Virus record (IMG/VR): IMGVR_UViG_3300025133_000157
Location: 1-51,131 of that record
Direction: 5' to 3' (one strand)
DNA: 51,131 bases
Origin: a virus
The translations under genes were made by a program, and so were the position numbers. Below, piece after piece: positions 23,845 through 32,329 of the stretch. Position 1 is the stretch's first letter; each line of letters starts with the position of its first letter. A model generated the notes under the pieces. It saw nothing but the letters and a program-made list of their open reading frames with translations, was not told the DNA's origin and made no database searches.

Positions 23845-25002
23845 ATGGAGGTTAAAGAAAGGACAGAACAAATGAATATGACCGAATTGGTTGTTTTTCT
23901 TCAAACTGAATATCCCGAATTAGTACAATCTATGAAGGACTCGAACCATCACTACGATGAAGAAAATTTGAATCCTTATCACCTCGAAGGTGACGTATGG
24001 ACTCATACAATGTTGGTTACACAGGCGCTCGAGAAGTTTAAATTTCATAATCAATTTGATATTGTGAAAATTGGAGCGATCCTTCATGACCTGGGAAAAC
24101 CCCTTGCAAGAGAAGAAGTTCACGAAAAAAAGAGAGCTAGATTTATTGGACATGAGGGTATCTCTTTTCACCTTGCTGTTGACGTTGTAAACAAGATTTT
24201 TGATCGTTTTAAACCGTTCGATGCCGAATCACACAGTAATGTGAATAAAAAGATCCTTCTTGAGGCGATTGCTCTTCATGGGACTCTCTTCAAAATGTCC
24301 AAAACAAAATTTGAAAAATCTTTCAATAAGATGTTTCAATATAATCCAGCATTGGCACAAACTGTTTTGGGAATTGCTCTTGCTGATGGAACCGGTCGAT
24401 ATTACCAAGACGAAGCGCCCGAAACGATGGAACAATTTGAAAATAAAGTTGCTCCTCTCATTAGCAAATTGGATTCTAAAATTCAAGTTTTGACTGACAG
24501 GGATATTGGTCCTTTCGCTGGCGATATTAATGATAGACCATATGTAAAAATTATGGTTGGATTGCCCGCTTCTGGGAAATCGACATATGCACAAAAAGAA
24601 GCAAAAACGACTCAAGCAAAAATTATTTCAAGGGATAATTTGGTTGAAGAACTTTCTGAAGTTAAAGGTATCTCTTATGATGATGCTTGGAAGAGTGATT
24701 TTCCTTTCGATGAAGTTATAAGGGATTCCATTAGAACTGCTGTAAAAGATGGAAGATCTATCATTGTTGATATGACTCACATGGGTCCTAAATCTAGACG
24801 ACGTTCTATGGCATCTATCCCAAAAGAATATATTAAGATTGTTACTGTTATTACGGAACCTTTTAATACTATCGTTGAGAGGAACGCAAAAAGAGTGGGT
24901 AAAACTATCACTATGAAAACTTTGGTTCGAATGATGAAAGAATTTGTTCCACCAATGTATAATGACTTCGATTCCATCGAATACCCAAACCTTGGAGTTT
25001 AA
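23845..25002 (+). CDS. HD-Pnk: HD phosphohydrolase fused to polynucleotide kinase
   Basis: Residues about 30-230 form an HD domain (His54, HD at 81-82, HE at 103-104, a later Asp in ADGTGRYY). Residues 232-385 form a P-loop kinase with GLPASGKST at 239-247, ISRDN, DMTHMG at 309-314 and RNAKRVGK. This order matches bacterial HD-Pnk enzymes such as that of Runella slithyformis, which remove 2',3' phosphates and add a 5' phosphate. Here HD replaces the HAD phosphatase of T4 Pnk. The gene overlaps the Rnl2-type ligase that would seal the healed ends. Start is 23845 if leaderless, or 23872 with AAAGGA as SD. Confidence 0.88.
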   Translation: MEVKERTEQMNMTELVVFLQTEYPELVQSMKDSNHHYDEENLNPYHLEGDVWTHTMLVTQALEKFKFHNQFDIVKIGAILHDLGKPLAREEVHEKKRARFIGHEGISFHLAVDVVNKIFDRFKPFDAESHSNVNKKILLEAIALHGTLFKMSKTKFEKSFNKMFQYNPALAQTVLGIALADGTGRYYQDEAPETMEQFENKVAPLISKLDSKIQVLTDRDIGPFAGDINDRPYVKIMVGLPASGKSTYAQKEAKTTQAKIISRDNLVEELSEVKGISYDDAWKSDFPFDEVIRDSIRTAVKDGRSIIVDMTHMGPKSRRRSMASIPKEYIKIVTVITEPFNTIVERNAKRVGKTITMKTLVRMMKEFVPPMYNDFDSIEYPNLGV

Positions 25003-26087
25003 TGATGACTAAAGTGCATCCAGAATTTAAAAGATATAGTTCAATTGACAATATAACCAGGGAAAAGTGTATCTTACAGATATACAAACTTGGATACTCA
25101 AAACCAGATATAATGTGGACAGTGAGCGAAAAATTCCATGGTTCCAACTTTTCGGTTATATTGAAATATGATAAAAATGGTGAATTTAAAATTGTTCCCG
25201 CAAAGAGAAGCGCCGTCTTGGGATTGAGTGATAATTTCTTTTCGTTTCAAAATGCTCTTAATCCGATCAAAGAAGAGTTAAAAACCCTTTTTGATGGATT
25301 ACACAATACAACCGAATTATCAGCGATACAATTATACGGGGAACTTGTCGGTGGAAGATATGAGGGGTGCAAGTCTGGACCAATTTCTTCTTTGGTTCAA
25401 AAAGAAGTTCAATATCACCCGGACAATAGAATAATTTTCTTTGATTGTGTGATTATAGACGAGGAAGCGCGGTTTTTCATGGATGCTGACACTTTAGAAG
25501 AATTAGTCGCAAGAATTATGCCCTCAGCATATTTCGCTAAATCTTTGTTCACTGGAACATTCGAGGAAGCGATGGAGTTTTCAAAAACACAATATGATAA
25601 ACCAACGCTCGCTTCTGAGATGTTTACATTAACTCCCATTGAAAATAATATTAGAGAAGGTCATGTTTTGAAACCGGTTATCGCTCGCTTTCATGCGTGT
25701 GGTGGGCGCATAATCCTAAAACACAAAAACAAGGCTTTCAAAGAACGACACGACAAAAAGGGTAAAAAAAAATTGAAAGAACTGCCTTTAGGTATTTTAT
25801 CCATAATAAATACCCTTAATGAGTTTATAACAGAACAGCGACTGAATAATGTTCTTAGTAAAATCGGAGAAGTTACATCAAAGGATTTTGGTAGAATCTT
25901 GGGCGATTTCACTGATGATATTATAGAAGACTTTAAGAAAGAGGAAGAGGATTTAGTCGAAGAATTTGAACTGAATTTTAAATTGGTTTCAAAGCGTTTA
26001 AAGACAAATGTCGCTATTTTCTTGCGGGATCGTTTTTTAAATGTTTTGGATCGACAGGAGAATAGATGCCCGCACAATTCAAAATGA
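25002..26087 (+). CDS. rnlB: Rnl2-type RNA ligase
   Basis: The nucleotidyltransferase motifs are in order: motif I EKFHGSN at 43-49 (Lys44 is the AMP attachment site), YGELVGG at 112-118, DNRIIFFDCVI at 141-151, motif IV EGHVLKP at 219-225 and motif V IILKHKN. The C-terminal helical region has about 110 residues. T4 Rnl2 has 334 aa; this has 361. It joins 3'-OH and 5'-phosphate RNA ends. Overlap with HD-Pnk makes a heal-and-seal pair for tRNA or other cleaved RNA. Confidence 0.9.
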   Translation: MMTKVHPEFKRYSSIDNITREKCILQIYKLGYSKPDIMWTVSEKFHGSNFSVILKYDKNGEFKIVPAKRSAVLGLSDNFFSFQNALNPIKEELKTLFDGLHNTTELSAIQLYGELVGGRYEGCKSGPISSLVQKEVQYHPDNRIIFFDCVIIDEEARFFMDADTLEELVARIMPSAYFAKSLFTGTFEEAMEFSKTQYDKPTLASEMFTLTPIENNIREGHVLKPVIARFHACGGRIILKHKNKAFKERHDKKGKKKLKELPLGILSIINTLNEFITEQRLNNVLSKIGEVTSKDFGRILGDFTDDIIEDFKKEEEDLVEEFELNFKLVSKRLKTNVAIFLRDRFLNVLDRQENRCPHNSK

Positions 26088-26281
26088 AATGTACAGCTTG
26101 TAATGAAATCACAGAAACCGGAATGAATTATGATGATTTAGAGTCTGCTAATTTTAGGGGAAATATCCTTATGACTGACTGTGAACACTGTAAATCATTT
26201 ACATCGGTTGACCCGAAACAACTAATGGAAGAAACAACACAAGTAGTAGAAAATGTCAAGCGACGAAAAGGATTTAGATAA
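26066..26281 (+). CDS. Small zinc-ribbon protein (71 aa)
   Basis: CTAC at about residues 9-12 and CEHC at about 39-42 form a typical zinc ribbon. The C-terminus is a charged helix ending RRKGFR. AGGAGAATAG before the ATG is a strong SD, inside the end of the ligase gene. It overlaps the next zinc-ribbon gene. Function is unknown; it may be a nucleic-acid- or enzyme-binding adaptor of this operon. Confidence 0.8.
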   Translation: MPAQFKMKCTACNEITETGMNYDDLESANFRGNILMTDCEHCKSFTSVDPKQLMEETTQVVENVKRRKGFR

Positions 26282-26673
26282 TGATTGAATGTAATATTTG
26301 CACAAAAAACACCAACGTTCACACTTTACCGGAACTCAATCTAGAGTTTGAATTTTGTTCAAGTTGCGAACCTTATGTACCAGCAAAAACACGAAATAAA
26401 ACGAGAAACATTCTGAGTTTTCCCAAAGTAGAAAAATATCTAGGAAAAAAGGATTTCCGTTTATTGTGGAGTAAGATCAACCATGAAATTTTTCGGACCG
26501 ACTCAGCGAAAATAGTTGATCTTTTTGTCACTTATTCACTTGACAAAAACGCTCTAGAGTTGTACAATATTATTGTAGATAAAAAATTTGAAGAGGGTTA
26601 TTTTCTTCAACATGGTAAAACCACTTTGCGTGGACATACTGTATATTGGTCCCTAGTTGTTAGGTCAAACTGA
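26281..26673 (+). CDS. Zinc-ribbon protein of unknown function (130 aa)
   Basis: CNIC at residues 4-7 and CSSC at about 27-30 make an N-terminal zinc ribbon, followed by a helical region (YLGKKDFRLLWSKINHEIF) without a known match. The start directly follows the previous gene (TAATG overlap) and the stop overlaps the next start, so the three are translationally linked. Two zinc-ribbon genes in a row in this operon are notable. Confidence 0.75.
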   Translation: MIECNICTKNTNVHTLPELNLEFEFCSSCEPYVPAKTRNKTRNILSFPKVEKYLGKKDFRLLWSKINHEIFRTDSAKIVDLFVTYSLDKNALELYNIIVDKKFEEGYFLQHGKTTLRGHTVYWSLVVRSN

Positions 26674-26963
26674 TGGGTCTACTATACTCTATTTGTATAA
26701 TGAAGGACACAAACAAGGAAGAGAACTTTGGGTTATACTATTCGGGTTATAAAGAATTATTAGACGGTGGAGTACATGTCGTTAATGATTTGACTCGAAA
26801 AATAATAGATGGCGAGTTCACTATGGAAGAGTGTGTTCCTTTGGATGGAAGTTTAAGCGTGAAAGGTCAATGTTGGCACGATACAGTAATGTTTTGCTGT
26901 GATGATTTGATAACGACAACCGACAATACAACAAAACTAAATTATGATTTTAAAAAAGAGTGA
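26673..26963 (+). CDS. Unknown protein (96 aa)
   Basis: No family is recognised. It has several Cys and His residues near the end (KGQCWHDTVMFCCDD) that might bind metal. ATG overlaps the previous stop (TGATG). ATG 26700 is an alternative start. It overlaps the next gene by 20 nt in another frame. Its place in the operon suggests co-expression with the RNA repair and modification-like genes. Confidence 0.65.
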   Translation: MGLLYSICIMKDTNKEENFGLYYSGYKELLDGGVHVVNDLTRKIIDGEFTMEECVPLDGSLSVKGQCWHDTVMFCCDDLITTTDNTTKLNYDFKKE

Positions 26964-28068
26964 TGCCGAATATGCGGCGCAGTATTTTATAGATTATTAT
27001 GGTCCTATCAATAGTATCGAAGATTACCAGCGAAAGGTAAAACTTTCAAGGATGGTGGATTATTCAAGTCCGCTGTTGGGAATGGGTGGATTAGAAGACG
27101 ATTTATTTGACGAATATGATATTCACCCAAAAGACATGAAATTTAAAATTATTGATTGTTCAAAGGATTCATATTATAACGCTTCACATTGTAATGATTT
27201 ACTTGAGATAACAACTAGCGCTCCCGTTGAGGCGGGTGCGCCCGTGAGGATGTTACGCTGGATTTTATTAGAAACCACTACAAATAAAGTTGTGGGTTTT
27301 ATTAGATTGTGTTCACCCGTCATAAATTGCAAACCTAGAAATGATTGGTTGGGAAGTGTGCCGGAATTGTTCAGATTTAATGAACATGTAAACATGGGCA
27401 CAATTATCGTTCCAGTGCAACCTTTTGGATACAATTTGATTGGTGGAAAACTGTTAACGCTATTGTGTTGCTGTCATGAAACCAGAGAAGCATTCAATAA
27501 AAAATATGGTTGTGATATAACACTTTTTGAAACGACGAGTTTATATGGTTCGACGAAGCAGAGTTCACAATATGATGGAATGAAGCCCTTTGTTAGATTC
27601 AGAGGATTAACCGATTCTAATTTTGCACCCATGCTTCATGATGAATATTTTCGAAATTTGGAGAAATATTTTATTGATCGAAATGACGGGAAACCATTAG
27701 TAACGTCAGCATCGAGCAGGAAAATGAAAGCGCAAAATAAGATGATTTCTATTATTCGTGCTTCTCTCCCAAAAGATCATAAACTGATTTTAGAATTTAA
27801 TGAAGTTTTGAAAAAATCAAAAGGGATAACAGAACAGAAAAGATATTATCAATCAACGCTCGGATTTTCCAATTCCAGGGAAGTCATTTTGGGACAAGAG
27901 GAACCGAAAATCGATCCAGTAAACCACCACAAATTTCATTGGGAATTTATGTTAAATTGGTGGCAGAAAAAAGCAGGAAACCGGTTTGAAAAACTGAGGA
28001 AAGATGGACGAATGAGAACTGAGTTAGAAGTATGGAACCGTGACATGGACATTCAGATTATACGATGA
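26944..28068 (+). CDS. DUF4338-like (DruA/Mom-related) protein (374 aa)
   Basis: The central part reads VGFIRLCSPVINCKPRNDWLG, MGTIIVPVQPFGYNLIGGKL, FNKKYGCDITLFETTSLYG and later a YDG. This arrangement resembles DUF4338 (present in DruA of the Druantia defence system) and GNAT-like Mom proteins, where a ...LLETF...YG segment forms the core. The C-terminal 130 residues are charged and aromatic. The reaction is unknown. A glycosyltransferase follows 12 nt later, so a nucleic-acid modification cassette is possible. Family assignment is from pattern recall only. Confidence 0.6.
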   Translation: MILKKSDAEYAAQYFIDYYGPINSIEDYQRKVKLSRMVDYSSPLLGMGGLEDDLFDEYDIHPKDMKFKIIDCSKDSYYNASHCNDLLEITTSAPVEAGAPVRMLRWILLETTTNKVVGFIRLCSPVINCKPRNDWLGSVPELFRFNEHVNMGTIIVPVQPFGYNLIGGKLLTLLCCCHETREAFNKKYGCDITLFETTSLYGSTKQSSQYDGMKPFVRFRGLTDSNFAPMLHDEYFRNLEKYFIDRNDGKPLVTSASSRKMKAQNKMISIIRASLPKDHKLILEFNEVLKKSKGITEQKRYYQSTLGFSNSREVILGQEEPKIDPVNHHKFHWEFMLNWWQKKAGNRFEKLRKDGRMRTELEVWNRDMDIQIIR

Positions 28069-28080
28069 ATGGTGTGAAAT

Positions 28081-29439
28081 ATGAACCTAGACCAATTTTT
28101 TGAAGACGAAGACGGAAGCATTAAAAAGACCATACGAATCTTGGTGTGGCCCAACATTACTTTCTCAAAAGATCTAGAGAAAGACAGTTACATCCAAGTC
28201 ATAAAAAACATGATAACTGAGTTGAATAAGATTAGAGATGATTTATATTTCTATCTTATTTTACCCAAAATGGTTGAATCCCTTTTATTCCATAATGCAA
28301 GTCAGCATTATACAACATTTCCGACATATCCACCCACAATGCGAAGTCATTTTGACGTAGAGTGGTTTCGGAAATTCGCTAGTCAAGATCTCGACTTTGA
28401 TTTAGTTTTTTCCCATCTCCCAGAACATACACACCAAATTAAAAATACTTTGTACAATGTGACACATCACACTCCACCAATTTTTGGTTATTGTCATTGG
28501 TTCGATTTTAATAACATCGTCACTTGGAGTCTCGACTGTTTCAATCAAAACATGCTTGGACTTTTAGAAATGGATCGATGTTATTTAAACACTCAAGCGC
28601 AAAAAGATTTGGTATTGGAACAAGCGAAAAAGACTTTTAACGCTGAGATTATCTCAAAATTGGATGAAATTTTAACTGTTCAACATTTGGGTGTAAAAAG
28701 AGAGGATATAATAGACGACTTTAGAGACACAAAAGAGGAATATATTATAGTCTTTAATCACAGACCAGACACTTATAAAAATTACAACCATTTTGTCAAT
28801 CTCATGAGAAAATTAAGAGTTCAGCGCCAGGATTTTACAGTCTGGGTCCCTCTATTAAACGGGGAAATGCCAGAACCATATTTTACAAATGAGAAATTTG
28901 ACAAAGAAGGATACTACGCAAAACTAAGAACATGCAGAGTTGGATTTTCACCAAAGCAATTATATGGAGGATGGAGCGTTTCAACTACTGACGGTTTAAT
29001 GAACGGTTGCCCATATATCATGTACGATGCTCCATATTATAGGGAATTGAACCCAACGGCGCACTTCTTTACAAGTGATGAAGAGGCATTAGAATTATTG
29101 GACTACTATTTGTCATTTCCTCAAGTCAGACATTTTCAATCTGGTAGAGCAAGAGAGCACTTGAAACAAAAACTTCTTTATGAAGATGAAATACAAAAAA
29201 TGAGTGTTTATATAACCGATCTTGTGGATAGAGTACCCAGAGAAATATCAGGATCAACACAAAAAATGGTTGACATTATAAAGAGCGAGCGGGTTATTAC
29301 AAAGGAAGATCTTTGTAAATCGATGAACTGGTTTGGGTCCCGCCGAATAAAGTTTACCTCATACCGAAAAAAGTTGTTGACACACCCGAACATTTATGAT
29401 AATATTAGTGCTATACCTAATTACATATGGAGAGAGTAA
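28081..29439 (+). CDS. GT-B type glycosyltransferase (452 aa)
   Basis: The C-terminal domain has a GT-B donor-site pattern: EYIIVFNHRPDTYKNY at the start of the second domain, then YAKLRTCRVGFSP, GWSVSTTDGLMNGCPYIMYD at about 301-320 and a following acidic DEEALELL. The N-terminal half (IRILVWPNITFSKDL, HWFDFNN) would bind the acceptor. The acceptor is unknown; modified DNA bases are a reasonable guess because phage GT-B enzymes often glucosylate DNA. It follows the DUF4338-like gene closely. Confidence 0.75.
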   Translation: MNLDQFFEDEDGSIKKTIRILVWPNITFSKDLEKDSYIQVIKNMITELNKIRDDLYFYLILPKMVESLLFHNASQHYTTFPTYPPTMRSHFDVEWFRKFASQDLDFDLVFSHLPEHTHQIKNTLYNVTHHTPPIFGYCHWFDFNNIVTWSLDCFNQNMLGLLEMDRCYLNTQAQKDLVLEQAKKTFNAEIISKLDEILTVQHLGVKREDIIDDFRDTKEEYIIVFNHRPDTYKNYNHFVNLMRKLRVQRQDFTVWVPLLNGEMPEPYFTNEKFDKEGYYAKLRTCRVGFSPKQLYGGWSVSTTDGLMNGCPYIMYDAPYYRELNPTAHFFTSDEEALELLDYYLSFPQVRHFQSGRAREHLKQKLLYEDEIQKMSVYITDLVDRVPREISGSTQKMVDIIKSERVITKEDLCKSMNWFGSRRIKFTSYRKKLLTHPNIYDNISAIPNYIWRE

Positions 29440-29441
29440 TC

Positions 29442-29675
29442 ATGTTAGATTTTTCACACAAAGAGTTGCTTAGAAGAGCTACCCAAAATTTATATAACGA
29501 ATTGAGATCAACGACAACAAACGTCGCTATAGTATATTCACAGGATCAGAATCCAAATGAATTAGAATTGTTGTTGCAGTTGGAGCACTTAAAAGTCTTT
29601 ATGAAAGAAACATATAATGTTATTCGAAACAATAAAGAAATAGATAAGGTTACTTCAGAGGAAGATTTAATTTAA
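29442..29675 (+). CDS. Unknown small helical protein (77 aa)
   Basis: The protein is predicted to be helical (HKELLRRATQNLYNELRS) with an acidic end. I set the start at ATG 29442, which has GGAGAG eight bases upstream; ATG 29427 is inside the preceding gene. It closes the operon that begins with HD-Pnk: the next consensus promoter starts 4 nt later. Function unknown. Confidence 0.7.
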   Translation: MLDFSHKELLRRATQNLYNELRSTTTNVAIVYSQDQNPNELELLLQLEHLKVFMKETYNVIRNNKEIDKVTSEEDLI

Positions 29676-29678
29676 CCC

Positions 29679-29707
29679 TTGACAAACCACTTTAAAACCG
29701 TTATAAT
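29679..29707 (+). promoter_or_regulatory. Early promoter of the NAD+ salvage genes
   Basis: TTGACA, 17 nt, TATAAT. Downstream sequence departs from the usual ATAGGGTTAAGG element, and the leader is about 60 nt. Confidence 0.88.
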
Positions 29708-29748
29708 ATTGGTACAAATAAATACGATCTAAGAGATAGACTCTAAGA

Positions 29749-29767
29749 CCTACAGAATGTTAGGAGG
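29749..29767 (+). promoter_or_regulatory. Leader hairpin touching the SD of the NMNAT gene
   Basis: CCTA (29749-29752) pairs with TAGG (29761-29764), extended inside by CA/TG with one bulged T. The SD AGGAGG (29762-29767) is thus partly paired, which could lower translation. Confidence 0.35.
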
Positions 29768-29773
29768 CCTGAC

Positions 29774-30829
29774 ATGAATAGCAAAGAATTTGACGCTATA
29801 GTCTTCATTGGAAGATTTCAACCCTTTCATAAGGGACACAGAACAACTTTAGAAAAAGCCTTGAAATTATCAAAAAAAGTGATAGTTTTTATAGGATCTT
29901 CAAACAAACCACGGGATATTCGAAACCCATTCACCTACACCGAACGTAAACAAGTGATCCAGTCAACATTCCCGGATGAAAATATAAGTTTCCTTCCAAT
30001 AGAAGACGAAACTTATAATGATGATTTGTGGTCTGATAATGTACGCCAACAAGTTAATTCTGAAGTGTTGGTTGATAGCAAAATTGGAATCATCGGAGAG
30101 AAGAAAGACCACACTTCATTTTATTTTGACTTCTTTCCAGAGTGGGATCATGTCGAAGGTGAAAAATTCATCTCTGAAATTAACGCCACCCAAATCCGAA
30201 ATCAATATTTTGGAGAGGGTGTCATTGATGATAAGTGGTTGGACTCACAAACGATACTTTTCCTCGAAAAATTCAAAAGACTTGAAGGTTCCCATGGTTC
30301 TATCGTAAGTCCAACGTATAAAAACTTAGTTCGTGAATATGAATATGTTGAAATCTATAAAGATTTATGGAAATCAAACGGAACTGAGATTTATGGTGGA
30401 CCAATTCATCACACCGCTGATGCTATCGTGCTCTGTAAGGGACACACTTTATTAGTAAAACGCAGAGCGCACCCAGGAAAAGGGACATACGCTTTCCCGG
30501 GTGGATACGTAAACAATAATGAGCGGGTCCTAGATTCAATGCTCAGGGAACTCAAAGAAGAAACAAAAATTGATGTCCCACCCGGAAAACTCAGAGGATC
30601 GATAGTCGATTCGAAAACTTTCGATGATCCAGAAAGATCGGTGAGAGGACGAGTTATCACAAATGCTTATTTCATCCATTTAACCGATGAAGTTGGATTA
30701 CCAAAAATTAAGGGAAGTTCAGACGCTGACAAAGCGGTTTGGGTTCCACTCAACAAATTTTATCAAATGCGTGGTGAACTATTCGAAGATCATTACCATA
30801 TTGGAAAATACTTTTTTAGGGGAAGATAG
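29774..30829 (+). CDS. nadM: Bifunctional NMN adenylyltransferase / Nudix hydrolase
   Basis: Residues 1-170 carry the nucleotidyltransferase signatures GRFQPFHKGH (13-22) and INATQIRNQ (136-144). Residues 210-345 carry a Nudix domain with box GGYVNNNE ... RELKEET at 243-264. NadM-Nudix fusions convert NMN and ATP to NAD+, with the Nudix part probably acting on ADP-ribose-type compounds. Together with the NAMPT gene downstream it forms a two-step route from nicotinamide to NAD+, as in phage KVP40. Length (351 aa) is normal for the fusion. Confidence 0.93.
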   Translation: MNSKEFDAIVFIGRFQPFHKGHRTTLEKALKLSKKVIVFIGSSNKPRDIRNPFTYTERKQVIQSTFPDENISFLPIEDETYNDDLWSDNVRQQVNSEVLVDSKIGIIGEKKDHTSFYFDFFPEWDHVEGEKFISEINATQIRNQYFGEGVIDDKWLDSQTILFLEKFKRLEGSHGSIVSPTYKNLVREYEYVEIYKDLWKSNGTEIYGGPIHHTADAIVLCKGHTLLVKRRAHPGKGTYAFPGGYVNNNERVLDSMLRELKEETKIDVPPGKLRGSIVDSKTFDDPERSVRGRVITNAYFIHLTDEVGLPKIKGSSDADKAVWVPLNKFYQMRGELFEDHYHIGKYFFRGR

Positions 30830-30849
30830 ACTGACCCGAACAATTTAAC

Positions 30850-30866
30850 TTGTAGGAGGACTACAA
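30850..30866 (+). promoter_or_regulatory. Hairpin presenting the SD of the NAMPT gene
   Basis: TTGTAG (30850-30855) pairs with CTACAA (30861-30866), leaving GAGGA in a five-base loop. The last stem base is the A of the ATG. The ribosome site is displayed in the loop and the start codon adjoins the stem. Confidence 0.6.
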
Positions 30867-32299
30867 TGAATATGAGAAATCACTTAAAAAACATTATTAA
30901 CGACTTTATTGACGAAGACTATAACCCAATCCTTGATACGGATTCCTATAAACTTTCCCACTTTAAACAGTATCCACCTGATGCTCACGGGTATTATGGA
31001 TATTTGGAATCTAGGGGTGGAGAGTATGAGAATGTTGTTTTCTTTGGATTGCAATATTTCATGAAGAAATACTTGACCAAGCGTGTAACAATGGAACACA
31101 TCGAAGAGGCGCAAGAATTCGCTGCTCTCCATGGCGAACCATTTAATAGAGAAGGTTGGGAATACATCGTAAACAAGCACGGTGGAAAATTCCCTATCAG
31201 GATCAAAGCAGTTTCAGAAGGTTCGGTTATTCCGACTCATAATATCTTGCTCTCTTTGGAAAGTACAGATGATGAGGTATTTTGGGTGGCTTCTTTCCTC
31301 GAAACTATGATTGTTCGCGCTGTTTGGTATCCAACCACAGTCGCTACTATCAGTTTCCACGTTAAGAAATTGCTTGAAAACTATCACAATATGACAGAAG
31401 GAAATACCGACGCAGTTCCATTTTCTCTACATGATTTTGGTGCTCGTGGCGTTTCATCCTATGAATCGTCTGCTATCGGAGGCGCTTCTCACCTTGTGAA
31501 TTTCATGGGTTCAGATACTGTTGCTGGTGTTAGACTTGCAAACAAATATTATGGAGTTTCTGGGAAGATGGCGGGGTTTTCAATTCCTGCAAGTGAACAC
31601 TCTACAATGACTTCATGGGGAAGAGATGGAGAAGAGGATGCTTACCGAAATATGCTCAACGCATACGGGGAGGAAGGTTCTATTTTTGCATGTGTCTCGG
31701 ACTCATACGATATCTTTAAAGCGACGGAGTCGCTGTGGGGCGATAAATTACGTGAGGAAGTTATCAAATCTGGTGTTACTCTTGTTGTTCGTCCAGACTC
31801 GGGTGATCCAAAAACAGTTGTTACAAAACTCATTCAAATCCTAGAACAGAAATTTGGTTCGATTGTGAATGATAAGGGATATAAAGTTTTGAACTATGTT
31901 AAGATCATTCAGGGTGATGGCGTCAATCCGAAATCGATTCATGATATTCTAGAAGCGATAACTGGATTGGGTTTCAGCGCTTCAAATATTGCATTTGGAA
32001 TGGGTGGAGGATTACTACAACAACTGGATAGGGATACCCAGAAATTTGCTTTGAAATGTTCCTCAATTCAGCGTGATGGTATTTGGCATGACGTTTATAA
32101 GGAACCAGCGACCGATCCTGGGAAGAATTCTAAAGCGGGCAAATTGGTGCTTGTGAAGGAAGGCGGACAAATTAAAACCATTCGAAAATCCGAATTTAAC
32201 AGGGAAACACAAGAATCAATGCTAGAAACGGTATTTGAAGATGGAAATATTTTGAAGACTTATACATTCGACGAAGTTAGAGAAAATTCTAACCGTTAA
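30866..32299 (+). CDS. nadV: Nicotinamide phosphoribosyltransferase (NAMPT, NadV)
   Basis: Near the N-terminus LDTDSYKLSHFKQYP (24-38) and YGYLESRGG are family signatures. HDFGARGVSS (189-198), the active-site region ASEHSTMTSWGRDGE (from 242, His245), VRPDSGDP and IQGDGVN follow in order. The length (477 aa) is normal. It makes NMN from nicotinamide and PRPP, feeding the NMNAT gene upstream. Phage pairs of this kind rebuild NAD+ destroyed by defence systems (the NARP2 pathway). The SD lies in a hairpin loop. Confidence 0.95.
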   Translation: MNMRNHLKNIINDFIDEDYNPILDTDSYKLSHFKQYPPDAHGYYGYLESRGGEYENVVFFGLQYFMKKYLTKRVTMEHIEEAQEFAALHGEPFNREGWEYIVNKHGGKFPIRIKAVSEGSVIPTHNILLSLESTDDEVFWVASFLETMIVRAVWYPTTVATISFHVKKLLENYHNMTEGNTDAVPFSLHDFGARGVSSYESSAIGGASHLVNFMGSDTVAGVRLANKYYGVSGKMAGFSIPASEHSTMTSWGRDGEEDAYRNMLNAYGEEGSIFACVSDSYDIFKATESLWGDKLREEVIKSGVTLVVRPDSGDPKTVVTKLIQILEQKFGSIVNDKGYKVLNYVKIIQGDGVNPKSIHDILEAITGLGFSASNIAFGMGGGLLQQLDRDTQKFALKCSSIQRDGIWHDVYKEPATDPGKNSKAGKLVLVKEGGQIKTIRKSEFNRETQESMLETVFEDGNILKTYTFDEVRENSNR

Positions 32300-32315
32300 T
32301 CGAATATAGATCACC

Positions 32316-32323
32316 CATAAATA
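32316..32323 (+). promoter_or_regulatory. Late promoter variant (CATAAATA)
   Basis: CATAAATA lies 6 nt before the ATG at 32330. No SD exists in the gap, so a near-leaderless late transcript is expected for this gene and its downstream neighbour. Confidence 0.5.
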
Positions 32324-32329
32324 ACTGCT

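Noticed and set aside
25691-26077. Minus-strand ORF opposite the Rnl2 ligase
   Set aside because: The opposite strand has a clear ligase gene, and this translation is Ser/Phe/Arg-rich without motifs.
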